Shown piece by piece: positions 29,600 through 30,374 of a stretch of 30,374 bases of DNA. The stretch covers positions 1 through 30,374 of IMG/VR virus record IMGVR_UViG_3300046009_001256. One strand, written 5' to 3'. A model generated the notes under the pieces. It ran no database searches, was not told the origin of the DNA, and worked only from the letters and a program-made list of their open reading frames with translations. The stretch's first letter is position 1, and the number at the start of each line of letters is the position of its first letter. The position numbers and the translations under genes are program-made. The stretch comes from a virus.

Positions 29600-29842
29600 T
29601 TAACTTTCTGATGACCGACCATAGTGATCGCCATCGTTTCTGTTCTGTTCAATAGTATCAACTTTATATACTTTTTGAACTTCACCAGTAGATTTATTTA
29701 ATTCGTACTCTGTCATATCCTGTGTACTCAATTTCTGTTCCTTTATCCGTTTTCCAAAAATACGATCCCAGTTTTCTTGCCCCTCTTTTGAGAGAGTCTT
29801 TGATACTAGACGGGCACCTGTTATTTCGTTCTGACTTGCCAA
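29600..29842 (-). CDS. Small conserved phage protein (TTG start)
   Basis: The protein has 80 residues from TTG 29842, chosen because a near-perfect Shine-Dalgarno (AAGGAGGT, 29855-29848) lies five bases upstream and the N-terminus ASQNEITGARLVSKTLSKEG with ENWDRIFGK (about 23-31) looks conserved in phages. The C-terminal half is Lys/Glu/Asp-rich and probably disordered. The first 149 nt overlap the out-of-frame extension of the DUF3310 gene. Function unknown; it is in an operon with nucleotide metabolism genes. Confidence 0.6.
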   Translation of the reverse strand: MASQNEITGARLVSKTLSKEGQENWDRIFGKRIKEQKLSTQDMTEYELNKSTGEVQKVYKVDTIEQNRNDGDHYGRSSES

Positions 29843-30041
29843 TTTCTACCTCCTTAAGTAGTTCTACATAGTGAATGACCTTATCTAAGTCATCTACTCC
29901 TCCTTTATCACGCCATCTACTGATGTATTTGATAATATTACCCTCAATATATGGGATATTATTAGCCGTAATATATTGAATTGGTTGGATTTTAAAGCCT
30001 TTATAATGCTGACCACCAATCTGTTTATCTAATGCACTCAT
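29694..30041 (-). CDS. DUF3310 protein with an extended C-terminus
   Basis: The protein has 115 residues. Residues 1-65 are a complete DUF3310 domain: DKQIGGQHYKGFKIQPIQYI (about 5-24), NNIPYIEGNIIKYISRWRDK (about 27-46) and GGVDDLDKVIHYVELLKE. T7 gp1.7, a nucleotide kinase, is among the proteins linked to this domain, which fits the neighbouring reductase, but activity here is inferred. Homologues usually end near this point; residues 66-115 are a basic extension translated from DNA that also encodes the start of the next gene. Either both frames are used or the stop was lost. An AAGGAG Shine-Dalgarno sits eight bases before the ATG, just behind a consensus promoter. Confidence 0.7.
   Translation of the reverse strand: MSALDKQIGGQHYKGFKIQPIQYITANNIPYIEGNIIKYISRWRDKGGVDDLDKVIHYVELLKEVEIGKSERNNRCPSSIKDSLKRGARKLGSYFWKTDKGTEIEYTGYDRVRIK
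29848..29855 (-). promoter_or_regulatory. RBS that fixes the TTG start at 29842
   Basis: AAGGAGGT on the minus strand, five bases before TTG 29842, is the strongest Shine-Dalgarno of the right arm. It lies within the DUF3310 coding sequence, where it reads as Lys-Glu-Val, just where a typical DUF3310 domain ends. Confidence 0.7.
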
Positions 30042-30062
30042 TAAGTTATCTCCTTAGCTATT

Positions 30063-30091
30063 ATTATAACATTTTATTATATACTTGTCAA
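30063..30091 (-). promoter_or_regulatory. Consensus sigma-70 promoter, minus strand, extended -10
   Basis: On the minus strand TTGACA (30091-30086) and TATAAT (30068-30063) are 17 nt apart, with a TGT before the -10. The predicted start point near 30056 leaves only about 15 nt before the DUF3310 ATG, room for its AAGGAG. The -35 overlaps the stop codon of the SprT-like gene. It drives the DUF3310-reductase-SLOG operon. Confidence 0.88.
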
Positions 30092-30374
30092 ACAAAATGT
30101 TCACGACTTATTAATAAAATTTCACATATTTCATCTGACATATCTTTGAACTTTTTTCTATGTTGATCATAGTCTTTATGATGATTATAATAGAAATATA
30201 CATGTACCATCTCATGTAGCATAGTTTCAGCAATTTGGTAGAAGGTTTCGTTTAACATACTGATTTGTATACGCATTGGTTCAGGAATAAATAGACCCAT
30301 ATAGTCTTCAGCATCAGTTATTTCAAAAGTAATCTTACGACTAGGAGGCATACGTAATTCATTAATCCTCTTTT
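30088..30374 (-). CDS. SprT-like zinc metalloprotein, 5' end beyond the window
   Basis: The frame stays open to the right edge, so the gene is probably partial; the first in-window ATG (30351) gives 87 residues, but the family pattern N-E-L-x-x-P-P-S-R-K-I-T-F suggests that the true start lies further right. The HEMVH zinc-binding motif is at 46-50 counted from that ATG, with Glu47 as catalytic residue and His64 in DQHRKKFKDM as likely third ligand. SprT-like domains act as proteases of DNA-bound proteins in cells; phage forms are uncharacterised. There is no signal peptide in the visible part. Downstream genes have their own promoter. Confidence 0.72.
   Translation of the reverse strand, partial: KRINELRMPPSRKITFEITDAEDYMGLFIPEPMRIQISMLNETFYQIAETMLHEMVHVYFYYNHHKDYDQHRKKFKDMSDEICEILLISREHFV

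Noticed and set aside
1-30374. Terminal overlap between the two window ends (circular contig or direct terminal repeats)
   Set aside because: The first and last bases share no visible overlap; the right-edge gene is open, so this is an internal segment of a longer genome.

Overview
The window is part of the genome of a tailed phage with T7-like (podovirus) virion architecture. Hallmarks are a terminase large subunit, a portal of the T7 gp8 type, a scaffold, an HK97-fold-type major capsid protein, two tail tubular proteins (gp11- and gp12-like), and small and giant internal virion (ejection) proteins, one carrying a lytic transglycosylase domain. The DNA is clearly A/T-rich and genes are packed almost end to end, with many ATGA/TAATG overlaps. 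No integrase, repressor, tRNA, RNA polymerase or DNA polymerase lies in the window; replication genes presumably lie beyond the right edge. The small-gene repertoire and capsid sequence recall marine or freshwater podophages of AT-rich Proteobacteria (the HMO-2011/pelagiphage-like type is my best guess, from memory, not from a search). The host is not determinable here.

Layout. 1-467 is non-coding: a G+C-richer part with nested, partly mutually exclusive hairpins (132-251), then an almost pure A/T stretch with two copies of a 16-bp palindrome and an (AT)9 run, then a sigma-70 type promoter (388-416). The plus strand then carries a terminase-small-subunit-like gene, an HNH-like gene, a long cassette of small tail-fibre/appendage genes (1443-6561), a lysis cassette (small membrane protein, 3-TM-type holin, M15 peptidase endolysin; 6561-7532), four small very basic proteins (7545-8373), terminase large subunit, portal, a capsid cassette (11722-14233) bounded by its own promoter and an intrinsic terminator, tail tubular proteins, and the ejection proteins up to 27043. 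This is the T7 late-gene order in circularly permuted form (fibre-holin-lysin-terminase placed before portal-scaffold-capsid-tail-core).

From the right edge to 27040 the genes run on the minus strand and meet the plus unit tail to tail with a 4-nt overlap. They encode a SprT-like metalloprotein (cut by the edge), a DUF3310 protein, two small conserved phage proteins, a B12-dependent class II ribonucleotide reductase with all its redox cysteines, a 42-residue protein and a SLOG-type (YspA/DUF2493-like) protein: a nucleotide-metabolism operon driven by a consensus promoter at 30063-30091.

Most interesting points: (i) a 48-residue gene at 15603 whose first 17 residues copy the major capsid N-terminus and whose remainder is polybasic; (ii) a fibre protein with an exact 20-residue (60-bp) repeat next to a paralogue with the same ends but apparently one repeat; (iii) three promoters sharing an extended -10 architecture, one of which would start transcription exactly on an ATG (leaderless gene); (iv) a DUF3310 frame that runs 149 nt into the next gene; (v) the structured, palindrome-rich left intergenic region. 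Family assignments rest on reading protein sequences by eye; no database search was possible.
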